Assembly: GCA_963691815.1 (NCBI GenBank)
Contig: OY829653.1
Span: 4,294,444 to 4,358,443, forward strand
Direction: 5' to 3'
Origin: Echiichthys vipera
Lineage: Eukaryota > Chordata > Actinopteri > Perciformes > Trachinidae
Length of the DNA stretch: 64,000 nucleotides
Position numbers and translations under genes: made by a program. A model generated the notes under the pieces. It searched no databases and was not told where the DNA came from. It was given only the letters and a program-made list of their open reading frames with translations. Within the stretch, counting starts at the first letter, position 1. Each line of letters opens with the position of its first letter. Shown one piece after another: positions 36,702 to 45,213 of this stretch.

Positions 36702-37360
36702 GCATCCGCTCGTTCATGATGGGGCATGTAATATAAAAAGGATGCAAGTCCAAAATATCTATTCTTCTAGTGTGGAGGGTCCCTTGCTTGCTAATCTGGT
36801 ATCATCTTTTTCATCATCATTCCCTGTGAAAGTGAAACCAGGACTGTGCTTCAAATAACCAGTTCAATATGTGCAGTTACTGTATCATCACATGCGTAAT
36901 GACTTATTTACTGTCACATTCACACACTCATTACTTTCGTCTCCGCATCACTTCACCAGTTACTCACAGTCTCGGCGGCAGCTTTTAATACGCTTATTTA
37001 TTTCCTTCGGTCCACTCAGACATCCTCTGCATGCAAAGCTCTGGAGGTCTGATGTACGTCAGCCAGCATCACCAGGCGGCCTCGCCACTAACCTGGACTC
37101 CCGGCGCTCCGAGTCAACAAGCCCCAAGGACGAACCAGAAAGACACATAAAGCCTGGAGCATTAATTATTCAGAGTGGAGACGGTTGTCTGAGACAGATA
37201 AATGTGTTTTACAATTCTACTCTTGCTTTTCACTGCAATTTAAGCTGCAGGGAGGGGAAAAGCAGCGCAGTTGCCCATTATCGTGCACTTTATCCCTCCC
37301 AATGAACAAACCCCCCAAAACAAATGCAATTCGGTAAATTGAATGCCAACAAATGAAAAG
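36702..37360. other. Unassigned DNA, possible conserved noncoding part
   Basis: The portion 37050-37290 has a mixed, non-repetitive composition and a GCATTAATTATTCAGAG homeodomain-type site, but nothing demonstrates function. The 144-codon open frame at 36871-37305 has no recognisable motif. Confidence 0.3.
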
Positions 37361-37379
37361 AGGAGAGAGAGAGAGAGAC

Positions 37380-37410
<31 letters not shown>

Positions 37411-37432
37411 CAGAGACAGAGAGAGAGAGAGA
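37361..37432. repeat. (GA)n microsatellite flanking the LINE 3' end
   Basis: GA run with GACAGAGA and AAAG variants that also mark the larger array at 43022-43467. It directly abuts the LINE's 3' end, so the two arrays probably are halves of one pre-insertion (GA/TC)n target. Confidence 0.92.
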
Positions 37433-37549
37433 TTTTTTGATTTTTAAAAATCTACTTTATTTGGCATTCATTTTTTAACTGTAAACAATGTACAAGTTAA
37501 AAAATTAAAATGCAACCTTGATAAATAAATAAATAAATAAATAAAACAT

Positions 37550-40500
37550 TTAAATGAGGAAATCTGCAAACAATAGTTCTCCAGCTGTGACTGAACACAA
37601 CACATTTTGGAAACACCATATATCTTTAAAAGAGTCTAGGTCCCCTGCGGTTTTATAAAAACTAAAATCCACCAGCAGTCTGGCTTTAATCATGTTCACA
37701 CAAACAGGGACCGACTCCACCTGCAGGTTTTCCTCCACCATTCTCTTCCTGGTCACATACACTGCCATCTTAGCCTGCCCTAAAACAAAGTTTAAAAGCT
37801 GGCTCTTGTGTTTTTGCTGGCGAGTGTATTTAAAACCACAAATAAAAACCTGCTTACTAAAACTCTCTTTAAAACTGGTAAAAACAATTTGTAAAAACAG
37901 AAACAGTGCTGACAGACGGTGACACTCATAAAAACAGTGGAAAATTGTCTCTCTTAAGCCACAGAACGGGCATTTGTCCTCCACAGCATCATTTATCATG
38001 GACACAAAGGCATTTACCGCTATGATGCCATGGAGCAGCCTCCACTGTAAGTCTCCATGTTTTTTGCACAGTGGAGGCTTATAGAGAGACCTCCACTGAG
38101 GCCTGGATCCCAGGTCCAGCTCTAAAAAAGTCCTCCAAGGAGTGTCTGTTCGTCCATCCAGTTTATTCCTGTTAAGTGTCTTCACCAATAGTTTATAAAG
38201 AGTTTTTCCCGGTGCTCCCTCCAGGGAAACCGGGTGTGCTGCCTGCAACAGAGGCCCAGAGCAGTCTTTTAAGTCCAAAGCCAGAAAGGTGGCAGGAAAA
38301 GGGTCCTCCATGCTGGGGGGGGGGGATCTGTGTGTGATATTTTTTAAAAGCAGGGTGTCTTGACTGGTCAGTTTGTTTCTCCAGTGGTCAAGAACTTTTT
38401 GTATTACCCTGGTGGATCTCAGGCCCAGCTTAACAGCCAGCCCAGTAGGGTCCTCCAGCTGGGGCCCAGCTAGCTCCACCACCTGACCCAACGTGGAGAC
38501 GCCTGCAGTCTGCAGCAGCCTGGTCAGGGAGGGTCCTGCCCAGCTTGGGTGGTCCAGCACCGCCCCATACAGGACGGGCTCCTGCAGTAGCCAATGAAGG
38601 GAGTCCCCCTGCTGCTGCCTCTCTTTTTTAAGCAGGTTCCAAACACTAAAAACACTTTTATAAAAACCAGGAAGAGATGGTGAAAGGACCTTTCCATCAT
38701 TCATTAAAAACAAATTAAAATCAAGACCCAGGCTGTTAAAATGTCTCAGGATGCACCGGGATAAAGGTCTCCACAGAGTATCCTCTGGCCCAGTCAGTAA
38801 CCTTTGTATGAACTGTAGTCTGAAGGCAGCGCCTCTGCTGGCCAGATGGACCAGGCCCTGGCCACCCTCCTCTTTTGGAAGGAAGAGGACACTCTGTGGG
38901 ACCCAGTGCATCCTGTCCCAAAAGAAATCAACTAAAACCCGTTGTACCTCTGCCAGGAGAGAAACTGGGGGATCGACACAGGACAGCCGGTGCCACAGGG
39001 CAGACGAGACCAGGTTGTTCAGGATCAGGGTGCGACCTCTGTATGACATTTTTGGTAAAAGCCATTTCCACTTGTTGAGGCGCCCCTTCACCTTCATGAC
39101 AACGTTCTCCCAGTTTTTCTTTTTATGGGTCTCGTCTCCCAGAAAGACCCCAAGATACTTGAGTCCTCCTCTTTTCCAGTGTAGGCCCCCGGGCAGCCTG
39201 AGCCGACCCCCCAGCTCCTCCCCAACCATCAGAGCCTCGCTCTTCCCCCAGTTCACCTTTGCAGAAGAAATAAAACCAAAATCATTCACAGTATCAGTTA
39301 AAACATCAATGTCTCTTTGTGTATTGACCAACACAATAAGGTCATCAGCATAAACAGACAGTTTAAAAGACACATCACACTGGGGGAAACACACACCGTT
39401 TAAATTATTCCTAAGTTTATGGAGCAGAGGCTCGATGGCCAGAGAGTACAACATCCCAGAGAGAGAGCAGCCCTGCCTCACCCCTCTCTGGACGCCAAAC
39501 GGAGCACTCAACCCGCCATTTATCTTCAGGACACTCGCAATGTCATTATAGAGAACCCGGATCATGGCTATAAAGCCTTGGTTGAACCCAAAAGCAGCCA
39601 GAGTCTGCCATAAATACTGGTGTTCAACCCGGTCAAAAGCCTTTTCCTGGTCTATGGAAATAAGACCAGTTTCTACAGCCAATGAACTGGAGAGGTCCAA
39701 AACATCCCGAATTAAAGTGACATTATCACTTATGAGCCTGCTTGGCACACAGTAAGTCTGGTCAGGGTGGATGACGGACGCCATCACCTCCCTCAGTCTC
39801 AGGGCCAGAGCTTTGGACAGGATTTTATAATCCGTGCACAGCAGCGAGACCGGCCTCCAGTTTTTCAGGTCCTGTAGGTCTCCCTTCTTCGGCAGTAGGG
39901 TGATGACGGCCCTCCTGCAGCTCAGAGGGAGTCTTCCAGTCAGGAGACTTTTGTTTATAACCTCCAGCAGGTCCTGTCCTATAATGGACCAAAAAGACTT
40001 ATAAAAGTCAACAGGAAGGCCGTCCATCCCCGGAGCTCTGCCATTTTGTAAGCTGGTCAGCGCAGTGAGGAGCTCCTGCAGAGTCATCTCTGCTGCCAGC
40101 TGGGAGTTTGTGTCAGCACTGACCTGAGGGAGACCACTGAGGAAGCTGCTGTGCACATCTGGATTATTTGTCCACTCACTCTTAAAGAGGTCTCTGTAGA
40201 AACCGGCAGCAAACTTCCTGATCTCAGAAGAGTCTGAGACTTCAGAGCTGCCACCCGTGCGTAAAGAATGAATGGTCTTCCTTTGTCCGTTTTTTTGCTC
40301 CAGCCCAAAGAAAAACTGGGAGGGCGCGTCCATCTGTGAGATGTTCATGAAGCGAGACCTGACCAGAGCTCCCTGTGCTGAGACACCCAGCAGGTTGGCT
40401 ATGGCCGATTTTTTTAACTTGAGGGAGTCTAAATGCCCTCGATCTCCTGTAGAAGCTGCTAAAGACTGCAGTTCTCCGACCTGTCTCTCTAGATCCTTCA

Positions 40501-41524
40501 TTGACCGGGTTAAATCTCTCGTGACATTGCGAGTGAACTGCTGGCAAAGTTGTTTGATTTGGGTTTTCCCAAAGTCCCACCACTGTTGTATGTTAGCGAA
40601 GGCAGGCCTGCTCTCTCTGTGGGAAAACCAGAACAACTTAAAAGCAGTTCTAAAAGCCTGGTCTTTTAAAAGGTTCGTGTTAAAATGCCAATAGGCGCTT
40701 TTTAAACGAACATTTTTAATAAGAACAGAGCAGGAGACAAGACAGTGATCAGTAAAACCCACAGGCTGAATAAAACACCTTTTAAAAATATTAAAATGGT
40801 GTTTAAAATAATAGAGGTGGTCCAGTCTGGCCAGAGATAAAAGGTTTCCCCTTGTGTGACTCCAGGTATACTGTCTGTGATTACTGTTAAAAACCCTCCA
40901 CAGGTCAGACAGCTCGTGCTCTTCTATCAGCTGTCTGAACCTGTGGGATGAAGCAGGGTGTGGTTCCGGATGATTCCTGTCTAAGGTTGGATTAACCGTA
41001 CAATTAAAATCCCCCCCTAAAAACATAAAATCATCACTACCACCAGCTCTAACAGTATCGCTTAAAATGTTTAAAAATGCCACCCTATCCACCCCACTGG
41101 TGGGCGCGTAGACATTTAAAAACACAAGCTTCACACTATCAAAAACAGCAGTGACCTTTAATAAAACACCTGGGATGATTTCCTCAGTCACACACGAAAC
41201 AGGTAAAAAACTTCTGGCAAATAAAATCCCCACCCCTCCACTAAGACTGGACTTATGACTTAAAATCACCTCCCCATTAAAAGCCATCCTCCAGTCACTC
41301 TCGTTATCTGCTGTGCTGTGGGTTTCCTGTACAAGCATCACATCAATTCTCCTCATCTCCATCAGTTTAAAAAGAGCAGCTCTTTTAAAATCAGCCCTGG
41401 CTCCGTTCAGGTTTAAAATGCTGATGTTAAAATCACACATTGGTGGAGAAAAGCTTAAAAAGAACAAAACTGTGATAAAAAACGTCAAGTAAAAGCACCT
41501 ATGTTTAAAAATCATCTTCATCAT
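37550..41524 (-). CDS. LINE ORF2: endonuclease-reverse transcriptase
   Basis: A 1324-residue polyprotein that nicks target DNA and reverse-transcribes the LINE RNA at the nick (target-primed reverse transcription). Residues about 32-265 form an APE-type endonuclease, with QETH (Glu67), GGDFNC (Asp172, Asn174) and FTDH (Asp259, His260). The reverse transcriptase spans about 480-800: NGRAPGMDGLP, NWRPVSLL, DQEKAFDRV, RQGCSLSG and the catalytic YADD (725-728). A C-terminal CX2CX7HX4C motif starts at Cys1185. The start is the first ATG; the codon before it is TTG. ORF2 overlaps the end of ORF1 by 20 nt in another frame. The first ~28 residues are hydrophobic and not part of the endonuclease fold, so Met at 41440 is an alternative start. 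All catalytic motifs appear intact. Confidence 0.93.
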   Translation of the reverse strand: MMKMIFKHRCFYLTFFITVLFFLSFSPPMCDFNISILNLNGARADFKRAALFKLMEMRRIDVMLVQETHSTADNESDWRMAFNGEVILSHKSSLSGGVGILFARSFLPVSCVTEEIIPGVLLKVTAVFDSVKLVFLNVYAPTSGVDRVAFLNILSDTVRAGGSDDFMFLGGDFNCTVNPTLDRNHPEPHPASSHRFRQLIEEHELSDLWRVFNSNHRQYTWSHTRGNLLSLARLDHLYYFKHHFNIFKRCFIQPVGFTDHCLVSCSVLIKNVRLKSAYWHFNTNLLKDQAFRTAFKLFWFSHRESRPAFANIQQWWDFGKTQIKQLCQQFTRNVTRDLTRSMKDLERQVGELQSLAASTGDRGHLDSLKLKKSAIANLLGVSAQGALVRSRFMNISQMDAPSQFFFGLEQKNGQRKTIHSLRTGGSSEVSDSSEIRKFAAGFYRDLFKSEWTNNPDVHSSFLSGLPQVSADTNSQLAAEMTLQELLTALTSLQNGRAPGMDGLPVDFYKSFWSIIGQDLLEVINKSLLTGRLPLSCRRAVITLLPKKGDLQDLKNWRPVSLLCTDYKILSKALALRLREVMASVIHPDQTYCVPSRLISDNVTLIRDVLDLSSSLAVETGLISIDQEKAFDRVEHQYLWQTLAAFGFNQGFIAMIRVLYNDIASVLKINGGLSAPFGVQRGVRQGCSLSGMLYSLAIEPLLHKLRNNLNGVCFPQCDVSFKLSVYADDLIVLVNTQRDIDVLTDTVNDFGFISSAKVNWGKSEALMVGEELGGRLRLPGGLHWKRGGLKYLGVFLGDETHKKKNWENVVMKVKGRLNKWKWLLPKMSYRGRTLILNNLVSSALWHRLSCVDPPVSLLAEVQRVLVDFFWDRMHWVPQSVLFLPKEEGGQGLVHLASRGAAFRLQFIQRLLTGPEDTLWRPLSRCILRHFNSLGLDFNLFLMNDGKVLSPSLPGFYKSVFSVWNLLKKERQQQGDSLHWLLQEPVLYGAVLDHPSWAGPSLTRLLQTAGVSTLGQVVELAGPQLEDPTGLAVKLGLRSTRVIQKVLDHWRNKLTSQDTLLLKNITHRSPPPSMEDPFPATFLALDLKDCSGPLLQAAHPVSLEGAPGKTLYKLLVKTLNRNKLDGRTDTPWRTFLELDLGSRPQWRSLYKPPLCKKHGDLQWRLLHGIIAVNAFVSMINDAVEDKCPFCGLRETIFHCFYECHRLSALFLFLQIVFTSFKESFSKQVFICGFKYTRQQKHKSQLLNFVLGQAKMAVYVTRKRMVEENLQVESVPVCVNMIKARLLVDFSFYKTAGDLDSFKDIWCFQNVLCSVTAGELLFADFLI

Positions 41525-42821
41525 CAATGATTTTTGCTTTCACTCTGACTAATAATTTTCTTAAACGATAGATTTCCTTGTCTGTGAGCACTTCTTCCGA
41601 CTTTCCAGACTTCCTGGTGAGAGGCCGAGCTGACTGAATGAACAGTCTCAGGTCATCAAAGTGATCCTCCACTGCAGGAAGTCTGGCACCTTTTGTAATC
41701 TCTAAAAACTTTTTTATATTGTCAGGAGTGTAAAGGTGAGTGTGCTCCTCCTCCTGAGTGAGGCAGAAGTCACTCTCTGCCTCTGCTGCAGCCTTCACCT
41801 CCTTCCCCACTCTCCTGTTCTTTGATGCAGAGGCTACACACTCAAGACTTTTTCTTTTTTGTGAGATTTTAAAAATCTCCTCATCAGACATTTCCTCATC
41901 ATTAAATTCCATAACTGTTGTGTCATTATCACTGTTTTCAATACAACTATCAGTTTGTTTGTTTTCTTCACTTGTTGTTTGTTTTTCACTTTCGGACTTT
42001 TCATTTGAAGCAAGATCAGCGCTCATGGAGTCCACCTCGACCCCCGAAGGCTCAGCAGCCTCCGCGGGCGTCGGGGCAGCCTCCGCTGCCGCCGCGGGCA
42101 GCGGAGCGCCCCCCGGCTCCCCGGTAGCCACCGCGGCCGGCGCCGCCGTCTCAGACGGCGGAGCACTCGGCGCGGCAGCCCCGGGTGCCGGCCGGCGCTC
42201 CGCTCCCGCAGCGGCAGCCGCAGGCCGCCGCCCCGCCCCTCCAGCCGGGCAAGAGCGGACTAAATGCCCCTCCGCTCCACAACCAAAACATTTCATGGTC
42301 TCCGACGAAGCGAAGACCATGTAGTTAAAACCCTCCACTTTAAAAGAAAAGCTCAGGTTGAGATCACTTGTCGTGTCTTTGAGGATCATGTACACCTGTC
42401 TCCGGTGACACACGACATGCTTCAGCTGCGGTGACTTGCAGCCCAAAGACACCATTTTTATCGGGGAGACGAGCTGGCCATAGCGAGACAACTCTTTAGC
42501 CAGCACTTCATTCTTAATGAACGGCGGAGCATTGGAGATTGTTATCTTCGTGGCCGGACTAACGAGGGGGAGAACGGGAGTGAAGGTGTCGTGTAACACT
42601 ACACCGTTCTCCACCACTTCGCTAACCTTAGCGGTGCTATCCAGGAAGATTACAATGGCTCCGTTCATGCGGGAGGCAGACTTAATGCTACTATATCCCA
42701 CCACTTCTCCCACTGCAAGCCCAGCTTCCTCCACAGAACATTGCACAGCCGGGATGAGTTTGACGGCATGACTACGTGTCAGCCGTTCAAACTCTGAGGC
42801 AGCCGTAGCTACCACCGGCAT
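41505..42821 (-). CDS. LINE ORF1: nucleic-acid-binding protein
   Basis: A 438-residue protein that would package the LINE RNA into a ribonucleoprotein particle. Residues about 90-175 (from ITISNAPPFI) resemble a divergent RNA-recognition fold. A CCHC zinc knuckle CFGCGAEGHLVRSC follows at Cys178, Cys181, His186 and Cys191. Residues about 192-262 are an Ala/Pro/Gly linker coded by very GC- and CpG-rich DNA, then an acidic Ser/Glu region, a basic KRK/KNRR patch that could be a nuclear localisation signal, and a charged C terminus ending DDEDDF. The open frame extends 42 codons further upstream but only to a GTG; the first ATG is at 42821. No stops or frameshifts. No L1-type coiled coil was evident. 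Confidence 0.88.
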   Translation of the reverse strand: MPVVATAASEFERLTRSHAVKLIPAVQCSVEEAGLAVGEVVGYSSIKSASRMNGAIVIFLDSTAKVSEVVENGVVLHDTFTPVLPLVSPATKITISNAPPFIKNEVLAKELSRYGQLVSPIKMVSLGCKSPQLKHVVCHRRQVYMILKDTTSDLNLSFSFKVEGFNYMVFASSETMKCFGCGAEGHLVRSCPAGGAGRRPAAAAAGAERRPAPGAAAPSAPPSETAAPAAVATGEPGGAPLPAAAAEAAPTPAEAAEPSGVEVDSMSADLASNEKSESEKQTTSEENKQTDSCIENSDNDTTVMEFNDEEMSDEEIFKISQKRKSLECVASASKNRRVGKEVKAAAEAESDFCLTQEEEHTHLYTPDNIKKFLEITKGARLPAVEDHFDDLRLFIQSARPLTRKSGKSEEVLTDKEIYRLRKLLVRVKAKIIDDEDDF

Positions 42822-43021
42822 TCTATCAAACAAAAATACACCACCACCAAACCACCAAACACCACAAAAAACACCTCTAACTAAAGACAAACTGTGAACA
42901 CATAAACACACCAAACAAAAAGAAGGAATAAAGTTAGAAAAACTCACTCACACCGCTGAAAAAGTTCAGCACGCACCACGCTCTCAGCACTCACCACGCT
43001 CCCAGCACTCCGTCCTCCATT

Positions 43022-43024
<3 letters not shown>
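42822..43024 (-). promoter_or_regulatory. LINE 5' untranslated region, presumed internal promoter
   Basis: About 200 bp between the TC array and the ORF1 ATG. It has short direct repeats (GAGCGTGGTG twice near the 5' end). An internal promoter is expected for this class, but no specific element can be named from sequence. Confidence 0.5.
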
Positions 43025-43087
<63 letters not shown>

Positions 43088-43224
43088 GAGAGAGAGACAG
43101 ACAGAGAGAGAGAGAGAGACACACACAGAGAGACAAAGACAGAGAGAGACAGAGGGAGAGAGATACAAAGAGAGACGGATAGAGAGAGAGAGAGACAGAG
43201 AGATAGAGAGAGAGAGAGATACAA

Positions 43225-43264
<40 letters not shown>

Positions 43265-43333
43265 ACACACAGAGAGAGACAAAGACAGAGAGAGACAGAG
43301 GGAGAGAGATAGAGACAGAGAGAGACAGAGACA

Positions 43334-43407
<74 letters not shown>

Positions 43408-43467
43408 GAGAGAGAGACAGAGAGAGAGAGAGAGAGCCAGAGAGAGACAGAGACAGAGAGAGAGAGA
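43022..43467. repeat. (GA)n array upstream of the LINE, with higher-order repeats
   Basis: About 445 bp of GA with GACAGA, ACACAC and GGGAGAGAGAT variants. A phrase with CACACAGAGAGA, GACAAAGACAG and CAGAGGGAGAGAGAT occurs twice about 142 bp apart (near 43121 and 43263), showing internal duplication. The Ser/Leu open frames here are repeat artefacts. Confidence 0.95.
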
Positions 43468-44390
43468 TTTGTGAACATTACATCGTCAGGAGAAAAGCTT
43501 GTAACCCTTAGTTTGGTTACGATTTTAACTTCTTTTCAAAGTTGGATTGTGATTGAAAAGAAGTTGAGCTCTGAACTGTCCTGTTTAGGCTTTTGTTATG
43601 GGCAGCATCGGGAGTTTGATGAGAGTTGACGTCAGTTCGGTCTCTGTGTGTTGAGCCGACAGACTGCTGCAGAGTCTGCTGTTAGGCAGCTAGCCTCTAC
43701 CTAGTCTGGTACAACAGACGTTGAGTGCGGGGATTAAACTGCCGTGTCTCTCACGCGCCGTATGCGTCAGGCATTCTCCTCCTCTTCAGCTATTTCTGCT
43801 CTGTAACTGTAACGGTACCATCGCTGCATCCGGGGCCTAGCACCACCCGAGATGATAGTGATCGGTTTAAAGAAATAAAAACACGTCAGAGCATTTTTTC
43901 CCCCTCATAGAAACGTGACTTCCCGACTCCAAAGTGTTTAAAAATCCAAACACAAGCACTGAACTGCTCAGGAGTCTGTGTGACAGCTGACTGCTTCAGT
44001 ACAGTGGCTCACTCCCTCCATCTTTTCTTTCTTTCTCTTACACTTCTCTCTTTCTCTGTGAAATCACGCTGCCTTCCAGTGACAGTGACGCTCTGACGAT
44101 AAGCAATGAGCCCGAAATATGGAGTCTACTTGTGCTTCATTAAAGGGGTTAAAGAGTACAACAGGATGTCACGCAAACAGGCCATAAGAAACACTTCCCC
44201 AACATGTCACGGCAGCCTTAGGTCCCGTCACTGGTCCTGGTGAGGAAATTAAAAACGAGGCATGTTTCTGCTTCATCTGTTGTTGGAGATCCAAGGTTTT
44301 TCCCCTCTGCAAGAAATTATGTGTAAATTATGCAAGTGTGCGTCTGAATATGTATGCAAGCATGTGTATACCCCTGAGTGCCTGATGGCC
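43468..44390. other. Unassigned noncoding DNA
   Basis: No exon or repeat recognised between the GA and GT arrays. Confidence 0.5.
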
Positions 44391-45213
44391 TATGTGCGTG
44401 TGTGCGTTGTGCGTGTGTGTGTGTGTGTGCATGTGTGTATGTGTGTGTGTGTGCGTGTGTGTGCGCGCGTGCGTGTGCGTGCGTTTGTGTGTTTGCATGT
44501 GTGCGTGCGTATGTGCGTGTGTGCATGTGTGTGTGTGCGTGTGTTTGTGTGTGCGTGCGCGTGTGTGTTCGTTCGTGTGTGTGCGTGTTCGTGTGCGTGT
44601 GTGTGTGTGCATGTGTGTGTTTGCGTGTGTGTGTGTGTGCATGTGCATTTGTGTGTGTGTGCGTGCATGTTTGTGTGCGTGTGAGTATTTGTGTGTGCGT
44701 GTGTGCGTGTGCGTTTGTTTGTGTGCCTGTGTTTGTGTGTGTGTGCTTGGTGCGTGCATGTGTGTGTGCGTGTGCATGCGTGTGTGTGTGCGTGTTCGTG
44801 TGTGCGTGCGTGTTTGTTTGTGTGCCTGTGTGTGTGTGTGAGTATTTGTGTGTGCATGTGTGCATGTGCGTGTGCGTTTGTTTGTGTGCCTGTGCCTGTG
44901 CGTGTTCGTGTGTGTGTGCGTGTGTGTGTGTGTGTTTGTGTGTGCGTGCGTGTGTGTGCATGTGCGTTTGTGTGTGTGTGTGTGTGCATGCCTGTGCGTG
45001 TGTGTGTTCGTGTGAGTGTGCGTGTGTGTGTGCGTGTGTGTGTTTGTGTGTGCGTGCGTGTGTGTGCATGTGCGTTTGTGTGTGTGTGTGTGTGCATGTG
45101 TGTGTGCGTGTGTGTGCCTGTGCGTGTGTGTGCATTTGCGTGTGCGTGCATTTGTTTTCCGGTGTGTGCGTGTGTGTGCATATGTGTGTGTGTTTGTGTG
45201 TGTGTGTGTGCGT
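44391..45213. repeat. Long (GT)n-type array, alternating purine-pyrimidine
   Basis: About 820 bp built from GT with GC, TT, CAT and CCT variants. Higher-order duplication is visible: a block beginning GTGAGTATTTGTGTGTG recurs at about 44679 and 44838, and one with CGTGTGTGTGCATGTGCG recurs at about 44947 and 45057. Five long open frames on both strands (Cys/Val and His/Thr polymers) come only from the repeat and are not genes. Confidence 0.95.

Larger units (their letters stand above)
37433..43024 (-). mobile_element. Full-length Tx1/L1-type LINE inserted in a (TC)n microsatellite
   Basis: About 5.6 kb on the minus strand: a 5' untranslated region of roughly 200 bp (43024-42822), ORF1 (42821-41505), ORF2 (41524-37550) and a 3' untranslated region of about 117 bp with GCCAAATAAAG as poly(A) signal and a short A-rich end. 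Sense-strand TC repeats lie immediately upstream of the 5' end and downstream of the 3' end. Both ORFs are open over their whole length, so the copy is probably young. Tx1-clade assignment is by resemblance of ORF1 and ORF2 to the Xenopus Tx1 arrangement; some Tx1-clade fish families are known to target microsatellites. Confidence 0.9.

Noticed and set aside
38751..39353. 200-codon plus-strand frame
   Set aside because: Antisense shadow of LINE ORF2, which carries all the recognisable motifs.
41758..42324. 188-codon plus-strand frame rich in Ala/Ser
   Set aside because: Antisense shadow of the GC-rich ORF1 linker of the LINE.
42822..42947. 42-codon upstream extension of LINE ORF1
   Set aside because: It starts at GTG, has no ATG, and reads as part of the 5' untranslated region.
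42944..43478. Ser/Leu-rich open frames of up to 164 codons
   Set aside because: Pure product of the GA/TC microsatellite.
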